DNA of 64,000 nucleotides, from the NCBI GenBank assembly GCA_900455085.1, contig UGTZ01000001.1:3626501-3690500 (forward strand), written 5' to 3'. This stretch comes from Providencia rettgeri (GTDB lineage Bacteria > Pseudomonadota > Gammaproteobacteria > Enterobacterales > Enterobacteriaceae). The position numbers and the translations under genes were made by a program. Below the pieces are notes generated by a model. The model saw nothing but the letters and a program-made list of their open reading frames with translations, made no database searches and was not told the DNA's origin. Every line of letters begins with the position of its first letter. The first letter of the stretch is position 1. Below, in pieces: positions 45,883 through 53,040 of this stretch.

Positions 45883-46755
45883 ATGCCTCAGAATATCCAA
45901 TTTAAAATAGCCCTCTCCACTTTTCCTCACCTATTTCAAAGTTCATTTTTCAAGCAGTTAAATAATCTCATTAACTACTCCCCCACAATTGGAATAATGG
46001 GTAAGACGGGATCCGGAAAGTCCAGTCTCATCAACGCTCTATTCCAATCCCCACTATCTCCTGTGAGTAATGTCTCTGGCTGTACACGACACGCCCAGCG
46101 CTTCAATCTGACAATGAATAACCACACGATGACCTTTGTGGATTTACCCGGTGTAGGTGAAAGCCTTGAGCGAGATAGAGAATACCACCAGCTCTATCGT
46201 AATTTATTACCAGAACTGGATTTCATCATCTGGGTACTCAAAGCCGATGATAGAGCGTGGTCTTCCGATGAACAGTGTTATCGTTTTCTCACGAAGCAAT
46301 GTGGTTATCAATCAAATCGCTTTCTATTTGTGCTGAACCAAGCCGACAAAATAGAGCCTTGTCGCCAGTGGGATGAACACAACCACCAGCCATCTTCAGA
46401 GCAAGTCGCTAACTTAACATTAAAGCAACAAGCCGTCATAACCGCCTTTAAGCCACATCATCCTGTAATGACGGTTTCTGCGGTCGAAAACTATCAACTG
46501 ACTGAATTAGCAGAGCAGCTCATACAGGCGTTACCGGTGCAAGCCAGTAGCGGGGTAGCTAGGCAGCTGAACAGCCCTTACCGAACCCAATCGGTGGAGA
46601 ACACCGCACGTAACGATTTTGGGCAATGTGTCAGTGATATAGTGAATACCTTAATCGATATTATTCCACTACCACCATTGATAAGAAGTACAGTTAGCAC
46701 GGTCAAAAACAGCATTGTCTCTGTCGCTAAATCCTTGTGGAGCCTGTTCTTTTAG
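45883..46755 (+). CDS. YfjP/YeeP-like 50S-type GTPase of CP4 islands
   Basis: A 290-residue GTPase. G1 is GKTGSGKSSLINAL (about 40-53), G2 the Thr in VSGCTRHAQ, G3 DLPGVGE (about 88), and G4 NQAD (about 150). The C-terminus is hydrophobic and helical (DIVNTLIDIIPLPPLIRSTV). The set matches YfjP and YeeP of E. coli CP4-57 and CP4-44, whose cellular role is unknown. AAGGAGTAAT before ATG 45883 is strong. It begins the right half of the island backbone. Confidence 0.88.
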   Translation: MPQNIQFKIALSTFPHLFQSSFFKQLNNLINYSPTIGIMGKTGSGKSSLINALFQSPLSPVSNVSGCTRHAQRFNLTMNNHTMTFVDLPGVGESLERDREYHQLYRNLLPELDFIIWVLKADDRAWSSDEQCYRFLTKQCGYQSNRFLFVLNQADKIEPCRQWDEHNHQPSSEQVANLTLKQQAVITAFKPHHPVMTVSAVENYQLTELAEQLIQALPVQASSGVARQLNSPYRTQSVENTARNDFGQCVSDIVNTLIDIIPLPPLIRSTVSTVKNSIVSVAKSLWSLFF

Positions 46756-46787
46756 CTTCTTAACTTAACTCATTACTTTTTACTCAC

Positions 46788-46821
46788 AGCGCCAGTCCCG
46801 TTAAGGACTGGCGCTTTTTTA
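46788..46821 (+). terminator. Terminator after the YfjP-like gene
   Basis: A perfect 11-bp stem AGCGCCAGTCC/GGACTGGCGCT with a 6-base loop and a run of six T. It lies 33 bases after the stop. Confidence 0.88.
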
Positions 46822-46846
46822 TTTCTTTTGCTTGGAGTATCAACTG

Positions 46847-47272
46847 ATGAATAATACAACTGAATCCGCTATTGCAATGACACTCGTCCCCGATGAGCAA
46901 CGCCTTGATTTTTGGAGCAACCACTTCGGAAGCGTGAAAGGCTGGACCACCTTTGAAATGGTCATCTTTACCACAATGGGGCAGTTTTGTGATGACTACC
47001 ATGGCGGATATTGGGAATATTGCACCTTATCCAATGGTGGCGCCTTTATTTATCCCGATTTACCTCAAGAGACACTGACGCTGTTCAACCCACATAACGG
47101 TAACGAAGCCAACGTCAGTTGTGAAGCGGCAGGCATTGCCGTGTGTTTGATGATGTACAGTTTATGGTCATTTCAAACGGAAAGTGACATCCTCGTCGAT
47201 CGTTTTTATCAATTGCGTGATTATTCGGCGCAACACCCAGAACGTTCCGCCATTTTTCAACTTATTGACTAA
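46847..47272 (+). CDS. ArdB/KlcA-family antirestriction protein
   Basis: A 141-residue antirestriction protein. RLDFWSNHFG, FEMVIFTTMGQFCDDYHGGYWEYCTLSNGGAFIYPD and CEAAGIAVCLMMYSLWSF are the family core. Such proteins protect incoming mobile DNA from type I restriction without resembling DNA charge patterns. ATG 46847 with GGAG upstream is preferred over a TTG at 46832. In CP4-57-type islands a homologue (YfjX) occupies a similar place, which supports the backbone reading. Confidence 0.92.
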   Translation: MNNTTESAIAMTLVPDEQRLDFWSNHFGSVKGWTTFEMVIFTTMGQFCDDYHGGYWEYCTLSNGGAFIYPDLPQETLTLFNPHNGNEANVSCEAAGIAVCLMMYSLWSFQTESDILVDRFYQLRDYSAQHPERSAIFQLID

Positions 47273-47356
47273 ATGACCTTTCATCTCATCAATCCCCTAA
47301 AATCTCGTTAATTGCTTCAATTTTAAGTTAATTTAACTCATTTAAAGGAGTTCCCT

Positions 47357-48193
47357 ATGACTCGTTTAGCTTCTCGCTTTGGCACTGCCAACAGTATTCG
47401 TCGCGAGCGCCCACTCACCATCGAAGAGTTATTTCACACAGTACCCAGTGTATTTTCCGCAGAAAAACATGAATCACGCAGTGAAAAGTACACGTATATT
47501 CCAACTATCACCTTACTCGATAGCCTGCAAAAAGAAGGCTTTTATCCGTTCTTTGCATGCCAAACTCGTGTGCGAGATGAAAGCCGTCGTGATCATACTA
47601 AGCATATGTTACGGCTCCGACGTCATGACCAAATTACGGGTAGCCAAGTGCCTGAAATCATCTTACTTAATAGCCATGATGGCTCCAGTAGCTATCAGAT
47701 GTTACCGGGCTTTTTTCGTTATGTTTGTCAAAATGGACTCGTTTGTGGCGATACCTTTGGTGAAGTGCGCGTGCCGCACAAAGGTGATGTAGTGTGCAAA
47801 GTGATTGAAGGGGCTTACGAAGTGTTAGGGACGTTTGATGCCATCACAGATAAACGCGAAGAAATGCAAAGCTTGGTATTACCACCACCAGCACAGAAAG
47901 CCTTAGCACAAGCAGCTTTGACGTATCGCTTTGGTGAGGAGCATCAACCGATTACCGAAGAACAAGTATTACAACCTCGTCGTTGGGAGGATAAGAAAGA
48001 TGATTTGTGGACGGTGTACCAACGTTTGCAAGAAAATTTAATTAAAGGGGGATTATCCGGTAGGAATGCTAAAGGTAAACGCGCTCGCACGCGTTCAGTG
48101 AATGGAATTGATGGGGATATTAAGCTCAATAAAGCGTTGTGGGTACTGACAGAACAAATGCATGCTCATTTTGCTGGACGCGAACAACTATAG
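47357..48193 (+). CDS. DUF932 (YfjQ/YafZ-like) protein
   Basis: A 278-residue DUF932 protein of CP4-type islands. MTRLASRFG, LTIEELFHTVPSVFSAEKHESRS, YTYIPTITLLDSLQKEGFYPFFACQTRVRDESRRDHTKHMLRLR, and FFRYVCQNGLVCGD are typical. Homologues are widespread on plasmids and islands; the activity is unknown. AAAGGAG 5 bases before ATG 47357 is a strong ribosome-binding site. Confidence 0.9.
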   Translation: MTRLASRFGTANSIRRERPLTIEELFHTVPSVFSAEKHESRSEKYTYIPTITLLDSLQKEGFYPFFACQTRVRDESRRDHTKHMLRLRRHDQITGSQVPEIILLNSHDGSSSYQMLPGFFRYVCQNGLVCGDTFGEVRVPHKGDVVCKVIEGAYEVLGTFDAITDKREEMQSLVLPPPAQKALAQAALTYRFGEEHQPITEEQVLQPRRWEDKKDDLWTVYQRLQENLIKGGLSGRNAKGKRARTRSVNGIDGDIKLNKALWVLTEQMHAHFAGREQL

Positions 48194-48234
48194 CCACAGT
48201 ATACGTTAAATAATTGGATCTTACGGTGAACGCG

Positions 48235-48423
48235 ATGAAATTATCAGAACGGCAACTAAAAACCTTGAGTAATGTGAAACTCAATTATGGCTCACTCTGC
48301 AACAAAAGGACACTCAACTCGCTGGAGAAGAAAGGCTTAATCCACTGGCATACATCAAACCATTGGGTCTTAACGGAGTTCGGTTTTCATATCAACAACA
48401 TGAGTAAACGGCGTTGTTTATAA
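48235..48423 (+). CDS. Small winged-helix-like protein
   Basis: A 62-residue protein (ATG 48235; a TTG at 48214 could add 7 residues). The sequence MKLSERQLKTLSNVKLNYG...LNSLEKKGLIHWH...WVLTEFGF looks like a compact winged helix of the kind seen in small island regulators. It is 41 bases after the DUF932 gene and probably co-transcribed. Confidence 0.55.
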   Translation: MKLSERQLKTLSNVKLNYGSLCNKRTLNSLEKKGLIHWHTSNHWVLTEFGFHINNMSKRRCL

Positions 48424-48820
48424 AGCGTTAACGCTAACATAAAGACTTATCCCGTATTTTGGTATTTGATAATATCGAGCACACTAATCCATTCAATAAC
48501 GGAGAGAATTCTTTAAACATCATTTTATTCCCTTCCATTTTGACTAACTCCTTCATCAACTCTTTTTCTTATTTAAGCACCAAAACAACAGTTGATCGAT
48601 TACACCGATCGATAACCGTTTATTGATAGTTATGATCGATATTACCGATCGTATTTTAATTATTGATAGGTAAAACAGATCGATTAAGTTAAACTGTCTC
48701 ACGCTAAATTATCTTTATGTCAGTGATATTAAGGTGATTGAGTCAAATCTTTCATGCCTTCCACTGACATAACGCGATTCAACCATACTTAATGTGATAT
48801 TGATTAAAAGGAAATCAATC
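48424..48820 (+). promoter_or_regulatory. Upstream region of the outer-membrane protein with five clustered GATC sites
   Basis: GATC occurs at 48594, 48607, 48634, 48647 and 48678. The first four form two units of GATCGAT-N6-GATCG (N6 = TACACC and ATTACC); the last is the right half of a third, degenerate unit. The cluster lies 140-230 bases before the start codon of the outer-membrane protein gene. No gene is supportable in the rest of the region. GATC-containing paired sites upstream of a surface protein resemble Dam-dependent on/off promoters. Confidence 0.55.
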
Positions 48821-49555
48821 ATGAAAAAAGCGTTTATTGTTTCCGCCCTGATGGGGTGCATTTCATTACCGGCATTCGCTAACACGGATGACAGTAAAAC
48901 TGGGCTTTATGTTACGGGTAAAATGGGCGCATCCATTATGCAGATGTCAGGTCAGCAATTTGTCTACAGCGGTTATGCTGATGCGGGTGATAATGGTACC
49001 AAAAATGGAGATAGCCATCGTACGGGGGTATTTGGCGGTGGACTTGCGTTGGGTTATGACTTTTCCAATCAGTTTGATATCCCTGTTCGGGCTGAATTGG
49101 AATTTATGGCGCGTGATAAAGCGAGTTCAACCTACAACATCCGCGACCGTGTGCGTAATGGTGTACATCAAACTCGTGATATTAAAAACCAAATCAAACT
49201 CAATACGTTAATGGTCAATGGGTATTACGACATTAAAAATAGCTCAAATTTCACGCCGTATATCTCTGTCGGGCTAGGCTATGCGGCCGTGGATTTTAAA
49301 ACCACCCGCGCTGATGCTTATACCCCAGGGCTCTCTCTGCATGATACTCACACGCATACCGCCAATAACTTTGCCTGGAGTATCGGTGCGGGGGTGAACT
49401 ATGCCATCAATGACGATTGGGATATGGGTCTGAGTTATCGCTATTTAGATGCCGGAAAAGCCGACATCACGACAGTGGTGGGCGATGGGGAAAACACCTC
49501 AAAAATCAAAGTGAAGGCCAACGATATCCTATTTGGTTTGACTTACCGATTCTAA
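48821..49555 (+). CDS. Outer-membrane beta-barrel adhesin/invasin (Hra1/Hek/Tia/PagN-like)
   Basis: A 244-residue protein. ATG 48821 follows AAAAGGAAATC. A Sec signal peptide ends at ALPAFA-type cleavage near residue 20 (SLPAFANTDD). The mature part alternates as eight beta strands with long exposed loops (GLYVTGKMGASIM, VFGGGLALGYDF, FTPYISVGLGYAAVDF, FAWSIGAGVNYAI, MGLSYRYLDAG) and ends ILFGLTYRF with a terminal Phe for BAM insertion. The pattern fits Hra1/Tia/PagN surface proteins that mediate adhesion or autoaggregation; binding specificity cannot be told. Confidence 0.85.
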   Translation: MKKAFIVSALMGCISLPAFANTDDSKTGLYVTGKMGASIMQMSGQQFVYSGYADAGDNGTKNGDSHRTGVFGGGLALGYDFSNQFDIPVRAELEFMARDKASSTYNIRDRVRNGVHQTRDIKNQIKLNTLMVNGYYDIKNSSNFTPYISVGLGYAAVDFKTTRADAYTPGLSLHDTHTHTANNFAWSIGAGVNYAINDDWDMGLSYRYLDAGKADITTVVGDGENTSKIKVKANDILFGLTYRF

Positions 49556-49595
49556 TCTCTGGCATTCAGTCTTATAGATTACCCTCAACTTACCT

Positions 49596-49627
49596 AGCCA
49601 ACATGCCTTTTTGATGTTGGCTATTTT
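49596..49627 (+). terminator. Terminator after the outer-membrane protein gene
   Basis: A 9-bp stem AGCCAACAT/ATGTTGGCT with a 9-base loop, followed by ATTTTATT, 41 bases after the stop. Confidence 0.75.
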
Positions 49628-49696
49628 ATTGATTAAACAAAAAATAACCACGGTTAAATTTTTCCCACAGAATAATTGTAATAAAAAGAGGTACAA

Positions 49697-50560
49697 ATGA
49701 ATTCAATTAATCATATTCGTTTAGGTGTTGAACGAATTTTTTTCATCATTAGCCTAGTGCTAGTATTCGGTTTTACAGTCATCATCATCAATCACTATAA
49801 GGTCGACTTATTTATTGGTAAGCCCTTAATGTATCTACTGTATTACCTTATCGCGATGTTAGCTCCACTCTTGATTTCTCAAATATTATTGTGGGTCATT
49901 TATGGGTTTAAGGGTATCCCTTTCCGTTTAATGCTAACGCGGAAAATTTTGGTATTTGTCTTCGCTTTCATCGCTTCTTTATGTGTTATCTACTTATTGC
50001 TCATCGGGATTATTCCTTTTATGGTTTTTGACCATGCTTTAATTTTTATACTTTATGAATACTTTTTTATTTTCCTCCTTTTCGCCTGCCTTATCGGACT
50101 GAGCGCTGGCGTTATTGTCTATATCCATACCGTTAAAAATGTATCCCATCCATTTCAATACCCGCATCCTATTTTCCGTTTAATGACGTTCTTAGCGCTA
50201 TACCTTGTCATTATGAATGCCTTAGCGATAGGCATTGTCAACCAAATCAATCTCAATATCATGGTGATTCTGGCGGGTACTATCGCAGGTTATGTCGGGT
50301 ATTGGGGGCATGGTTTCCTACAACAATACACGGCAACGTGTTCTCGGAAACTCAGGATAACCCTGTCAACAATCATTTCCCTTGTGATCTTAGCGCTACT
50401 GGTACTCCTTAACGTTCTATTGCCTAACCGATTAAATATGTTCGGATTATTCCTGCTGTTTTTTATCGAACTGGCTATTGCAATCACATTAGGTCGATTC
50501 ACCTATCAGAAAAACAACCATCAGAAAGACGGTTCAACAATGAGGATAAATCATGACTAA
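49697..50560 (+). CDS. Polytopic inner-membrane protein, unknown
   Basis: A 287-residue protein with about eight hydrophobic segments spread over its length (for example ERIFFIISLVLVFGFTVII, LYYLIAMLAPLLISQILLWV, ILVFVFAFIASLCVIYLLL, TLSTIISLVILALLVLL, LFLLFFIELAIAITLG). No transport or enzyme motif is visible. AAAAGAGG precedes ATG 49697. The next gene overlaps its end by 8 bases, forming a three-gene unit near the island's right end. Function unknown; a cell-envelope or immunity role is only a guess. Confidence 0.65.
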   Translation: MNSINHIRLGVERIFFIISLVLVFGFTVIIINHYKVDLFIGKPLMYLLYYLIAMLAPLLISQILLWVIYGFKGIPFRLMLTRKILVFVFAFIASLCVIYLLLIGIIPFMVFDHALIFILYEYFFIFLLFACLIGLSAGVIVYIHTVKNVSHPFQYPHPIFRLMTFLALYLVIMNALAIGIVNQINLNIMVILAGTIAGYVGYWGHGFLQQYTATCSRKLRITLSTIISLVILALLVLLNVLLPNRLNMFGLFLLFFIELAIAITLGRFTYQKNNHQKDGSTMRINHD

Positions 50561-50945
50561 ATACGTATTTATTTTCATGGTGTTTTGCCTCAGTTTTACC
50601 GCGAGCGCCTTTAACACGAATGTATTTGATACCGCCATCGATAAAAGTGGTTTTACACCAATGTGTAATAACCAAGCGATTGCCGATAAGGATTGTCGTG
50701 TTGATGATTACCTCGAAGGACGTTATGTCGTCACGAACACAGTGAATCTGGGCGCTAAATGTGCCTTCGTGATTGCCGAAGTGATTGATAGTCAAACCAA
50801 CCAACTGTTCAATACTTCGACTGGCGATTGTGAAGATAGTCCTCTCGATACCTATTACCGCTTATCCCGTATTAACAAAAAAGTGTGGCTGGATGCTTAC
50901 AGCCAAGGAAAACACATTGACCATGTTGAGGTTACCTTTCAATGA
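50553..50945 (+). CDS. Small periplasmic protein of the membrane module
   Basis: A 130-residue protein with a signal peptide (YVFIFMVFCLSFTASAF, cleavage after ASA) and a Cys-containing mature part (CNNQ...KDCRVDDYLEGRYVVTNTVNLGAKCAFVIAE...TGDCEDSP) with four cysteines, suggesting disulfides. It overlaps the upstream membrane protein gene and, by ATGA, the downstream one. No family recognised. Confidence 0.65.
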   Translation: MTKYVFIFMVFCLSFTASAFNTNVFDTAIDKSGFTPMCNNQAIADKDCRVDDYLEGRYVVTNTVNLGAKCAFVIAEVIDSQTNQLFNTSTGDCEDSPLDTYYRLSRINKKVWLDAYSQGKHIDHVEVTFQ

Positions 50946-51301
50946 AACACCGCGTATTAAATAGCCTTCCTTTCGTGGGAATTATCGCAATCGTCACATT
51001 GGGGATTTATTACGGCGAACAAACTAAACCAACTTATCGAGATTGTGTCGCGCTCAACTCATCTCCTGCCAATAGGCTTCAGATTTATGAACAACCCGAT
51101 AGGGCGTCCAAGTCTATCAACTATCAGCCCACATAAGGAAAAGAACAATTCTGGGTCGCTAAACGAACGGCTGATGAACAATGGCTACAACTCTACCATG
51201 CCATCACGCTTTTTGATGATTTACCTGAATCAGCTAAACTCGGATGGGTTAGTACCTCGAACATAAACACATTGGGGATATTTGAATGTGTGAAGTATTG
51301 A
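50942..51301 (+). pseudogene. Third gene of the membrane module, interrupted by a nonsense codon
   Basis: From ATG 50942 the frame encodes a signal-anchor (FVGIIAIVTLGIYYG) and a soluble part, then hits TAA at 51134-51136. The same frame continues without a shift as GKEQFWVAKRTADEQWLQLY...LPESAKLGWVSTSNINTLG to TGA 51299-51301. A continuous product would be 119 residues. YEQPDRASKSI...FWVAKRT...GWVSTSNI suggests a bacterial SH3-like fold. A single base substitution explains the stop. Confidence 0.7.
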
Positions 51302-51430
51302 TGTAACTATTGTAATAGGTGAGTATTATTTTACTCACCTCTCCTTTAATCGCTACATTTAGCTCAATCATTAAATCGAAAATTTACTTATTTGAATAAG
51401 ATTAAGCTAAAGGTCTAAATCTGTAGTTAT

Positions 51431-51465
51431 CTGACCCAAAACCTTACCTGACCCATTACCTGACC
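51431..51465 (+). repeat. Right arm-type repeats of the island integrase
   Basis: 51445-51465 is identical to 6405-6425 (two ACCTGACC units separated by CATT). Another CTGACCC precedes it at 51431. It lies 60 bases inside the right att site. Paired occurrence only at the two island ends supports arm-type integrase sites. Confidence 0.65.
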
Positions 51466-51485
51466 CAAAATCAGCTAAAAACAAA

Positions 51486-51520
51486 AAGGAGTTAGATGAT
51501 TAACATCTAACTCCTTGATA
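51486..51520 (-). terminator. Terminator of tRNA-Ile2, supplied by the island
   Basis: A perfect 13-bp stem AAGGAGTTAGATG/CATCTAACTCCTT with a 5-base loop. On the minus strand it is followed by TTTGTTTTT, 9 bases beyond the tRNA CCA end. Confidence 0.8.
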
Positions 51521-51521
51521 A

Positions 51522-51571
51522 ATTTGGTGGCCCCTACTGGACTTGAACCAGTGACCAAGCGATTATGAGTC
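51522..51571 (-). repeat. Right attachment site inside tRNA-Ile2
   Basis: This segment, covering the tRNA 3' half from CCA to the anticodon loop plus the flanking AATT, is the direct repeat of 6229-6278. Identity stops at GATTATGAGTC, so strand exchange probably occurred in or near the anticodon loop/stem. The 3' half here was carried in by the element. Confidence 0.9.
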
Positions 51572-51601
51572 GACTGCTCTAACCAACTGAGCTAAGGGGC
51601 C
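51525..51601 (-). tRNA. ileX: tRNA-Ile2 (CAU anticodon, lysidine-modified type)
   Basis: A 77-base gene with encoded CCA that closely matches E. coli ileX: acceptor GGCCCCT/AGGGGCC, D arm AGCTCAGTTGGTTAGAGC, anticodon loop CTCATAA, T loop TTCAAGT. The CAU anticodon together with ileX-like identity marks it as the AUA-reading tRNA needing TilS, and not tRNA-Met. The anticodon stem GTCGA/TCGCT has a 28U-42C mismatch, absent if the displaced half (TCGAT) is used. It restores the gene disrupted by island insertion. Confidence 0.95.
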
Positions 51602-51960
51602 AAAGTGGAGAGGATTATACGTGTAGTTTTAGCTTAGGTCTAGTGTTTCGAAACCGTATGCTGAAATTGTGTTCAACTCAATCCCTCCACTTATAATTCA
51701 ATGCGATAGCATAAGCAATTGCTATCATTTGAAAGTCGTTTTCTGCAATTTTAATGAGCTCTACTCTTTTTTATTTAAATCAGTTTCTCACACCTTATCT
51801 ATATTTAACTTTTACCAATATCAAATTAATAATAAAAACAACATCATAATGGCAACTAAACTTATTAAAAGTTCTTCATTCAAATAATTGATATAAAACA
51901 ATATTTTTTACATTCAGACCTCACAATATAGTTTATAGATAATTCTCATATAGAACAAAA
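51602..51960. other. Non-coding region upstream of tRNA-Ile2
   Basis: About 360 AT-rich bases with no supportable gene. The tRNA promoter (read leftward) should lie just right of 51601; no confident boxes can be assigned. Confidence 0.4.
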
Positions 51961-52164
51961 ATGATGAAAAAAGTACATGCAGTTCAATATGGTTGCGGAA
52001 AAATGGGTAAATGTTTGATCCGTTACTTGTAAGAACATGGTGCTGACGTTGTGGCGACTTTTGAAATCAATAAAGCGGTTATTGGCAAAAATATAGGCGA
52101 AATCACAGGAGCGAGGCCAACAGAGGTTAAAGTACAAGCGCTACATAAAGCAGCGAAATGTTAA
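51961..52164 (+). pseudogene. N-terminal remnant of a DapB/2,4-diaminopentanoate dehydrogenase-like protein
   Basis: The frame from ATG 51961 reads KKVHAVQYGCGKMGKCLIRYL, an NAD(P)-binding Gly motif (GCGKMG), then a TAA at 52030, and continues EHGADVVATFEINKAVIGKNIGEI to a stop at 52162. This is the first ~65 residues of a Rossmann-fold dehydrogenase; the remaining ~280 are gone. An old chromosomal deletion beside the tRNA is likely. Confidence 0.65.
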
Positions 52165-52220
52165 AGCTTGATGTTGGCATCATCGCCCACCTTTCGGTGG
52201 GCGATTACTGGCACCTAATC

Positions 52221-52820
52221 TTAGCGCGGTTTCACCATCTGCCATTCTAAGTGATGTTTTATCGACGGCCATTCTGATTCGATAATGCTATATACACAGC
52301 TATCACGTAGCTCACCTGTTTTAGTTTTCATATGGTTGCGCAAAATACCATCGAGCTTGGCCCCTAAACGTTCAATAGCTCGACGACTTTGGCTATTTAA
52401 AAAGTGCGTACGAAACTCCACTGCAACGCAATTTAATTCCTCAAAAGCATGCTTTAACAGCAAATATTTAGCCTCTGTATTTAATGCAGTGCGTTGTACT
52501 TCGACCCCATACCAAGTGGCTCCGATTTCAACCCGTCTTACCGCATGGTCCACACGGTTATAAGAAGTAATACCAACAGGCTTACCAGTGCGTTTATCAA
52601 TCACCACAAAAGGTAAACATTCCTTTTTCTGGAAATTTTCCAGACGCTTTTCCACATCTTGAGAAAAATGCTCAGGCTCAGGAACTAAGGCATACCACAA
52701 ATTATTTAACCCATCTCGTCGAATGATATCTGCCAGTTCGACATCATATTGGTGAGATAGAGGTTCAAGGCGAACGTATTCACCTTCTAAAGTAATAGCT
52801 TGGCAAATCTCTTTCATCAT
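52221..52820 (-). CDS. GNAT-family N-acetyltransferase (RimJ/RimL type)
   Basis: A 199-residue acetyltransferase. The order ITLEGEYVRLEPL (beta 1), PFVVIDKRTGKPVGITSYNRVD, RVEIGATWYG, the acetyl-CoA loop region (VQRTALNTEAKYLLLKHAFEEL) and FRTHFLNSQSRRAIERLGAKLDGILRNH is typical of the RimJ/RimL subgroup. The substrate is unknown. A 10-bp hairpin (52182-52205) lies past its 3' end. Confidence 0.85.
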   Translation of the reverse strand: MMKEICQAITLEGEYVRLEPLSHQYDVELADIIRRDGLNNLWYALVPEPEHFSQDVEKRLENFQKKECLPFVVIDKRTGKPVGITSYNRVDHAVRRVEIGATWYGVEVQRTALNTEAKYLLLKHAFEELNCVAVEFRTHFLNSQSRRAIERLGAKLDGILRNHMKTKTGELRDSCVYSIIESEWPSIKHHLEWQMVKPR

Positions 52821-53040
52821 TGTTTCCCCTATATCGTTCTTTATGCTGTGTGTCTCTTTTTTTAATCTCTGTTTATGACATAAAAATAAAAAAACACCTA
52901 TTTTTTATGACACTCAGCTATTTAACCGAAAACATATGATAAAAATCACAAAATTTTAACATCTTTACCAAATTGCAGCTTCATTACGCTACAGTTAACT
53001 CATCTGACCTGTTAATGAAATCCCGAATGGGAGTATAATA

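Noticed and set aside
48594..48684. CRISPR array
   Set aside because: Repeat units are too short and spacers are 6-20 bases with no cas genes; it is an operator-like cluster.
51525..51601. Elongator tRNA-Met
   Set aside because: The CAU anticodon fits both, but acceptor and arm sequences match ileX-type tRNA-Ile2.
51669..51887. Rightward 72-residue frame upstream of the tRNA
   Set aside because: Low-complexity AT-rich translation with no ribosome-binding site.
52182..52205. Strong terminator for the GNAT gene
   Set aside because: The 10-bp hairpin is good, but neither strand has a T-run after it; mentioned only with the gene.
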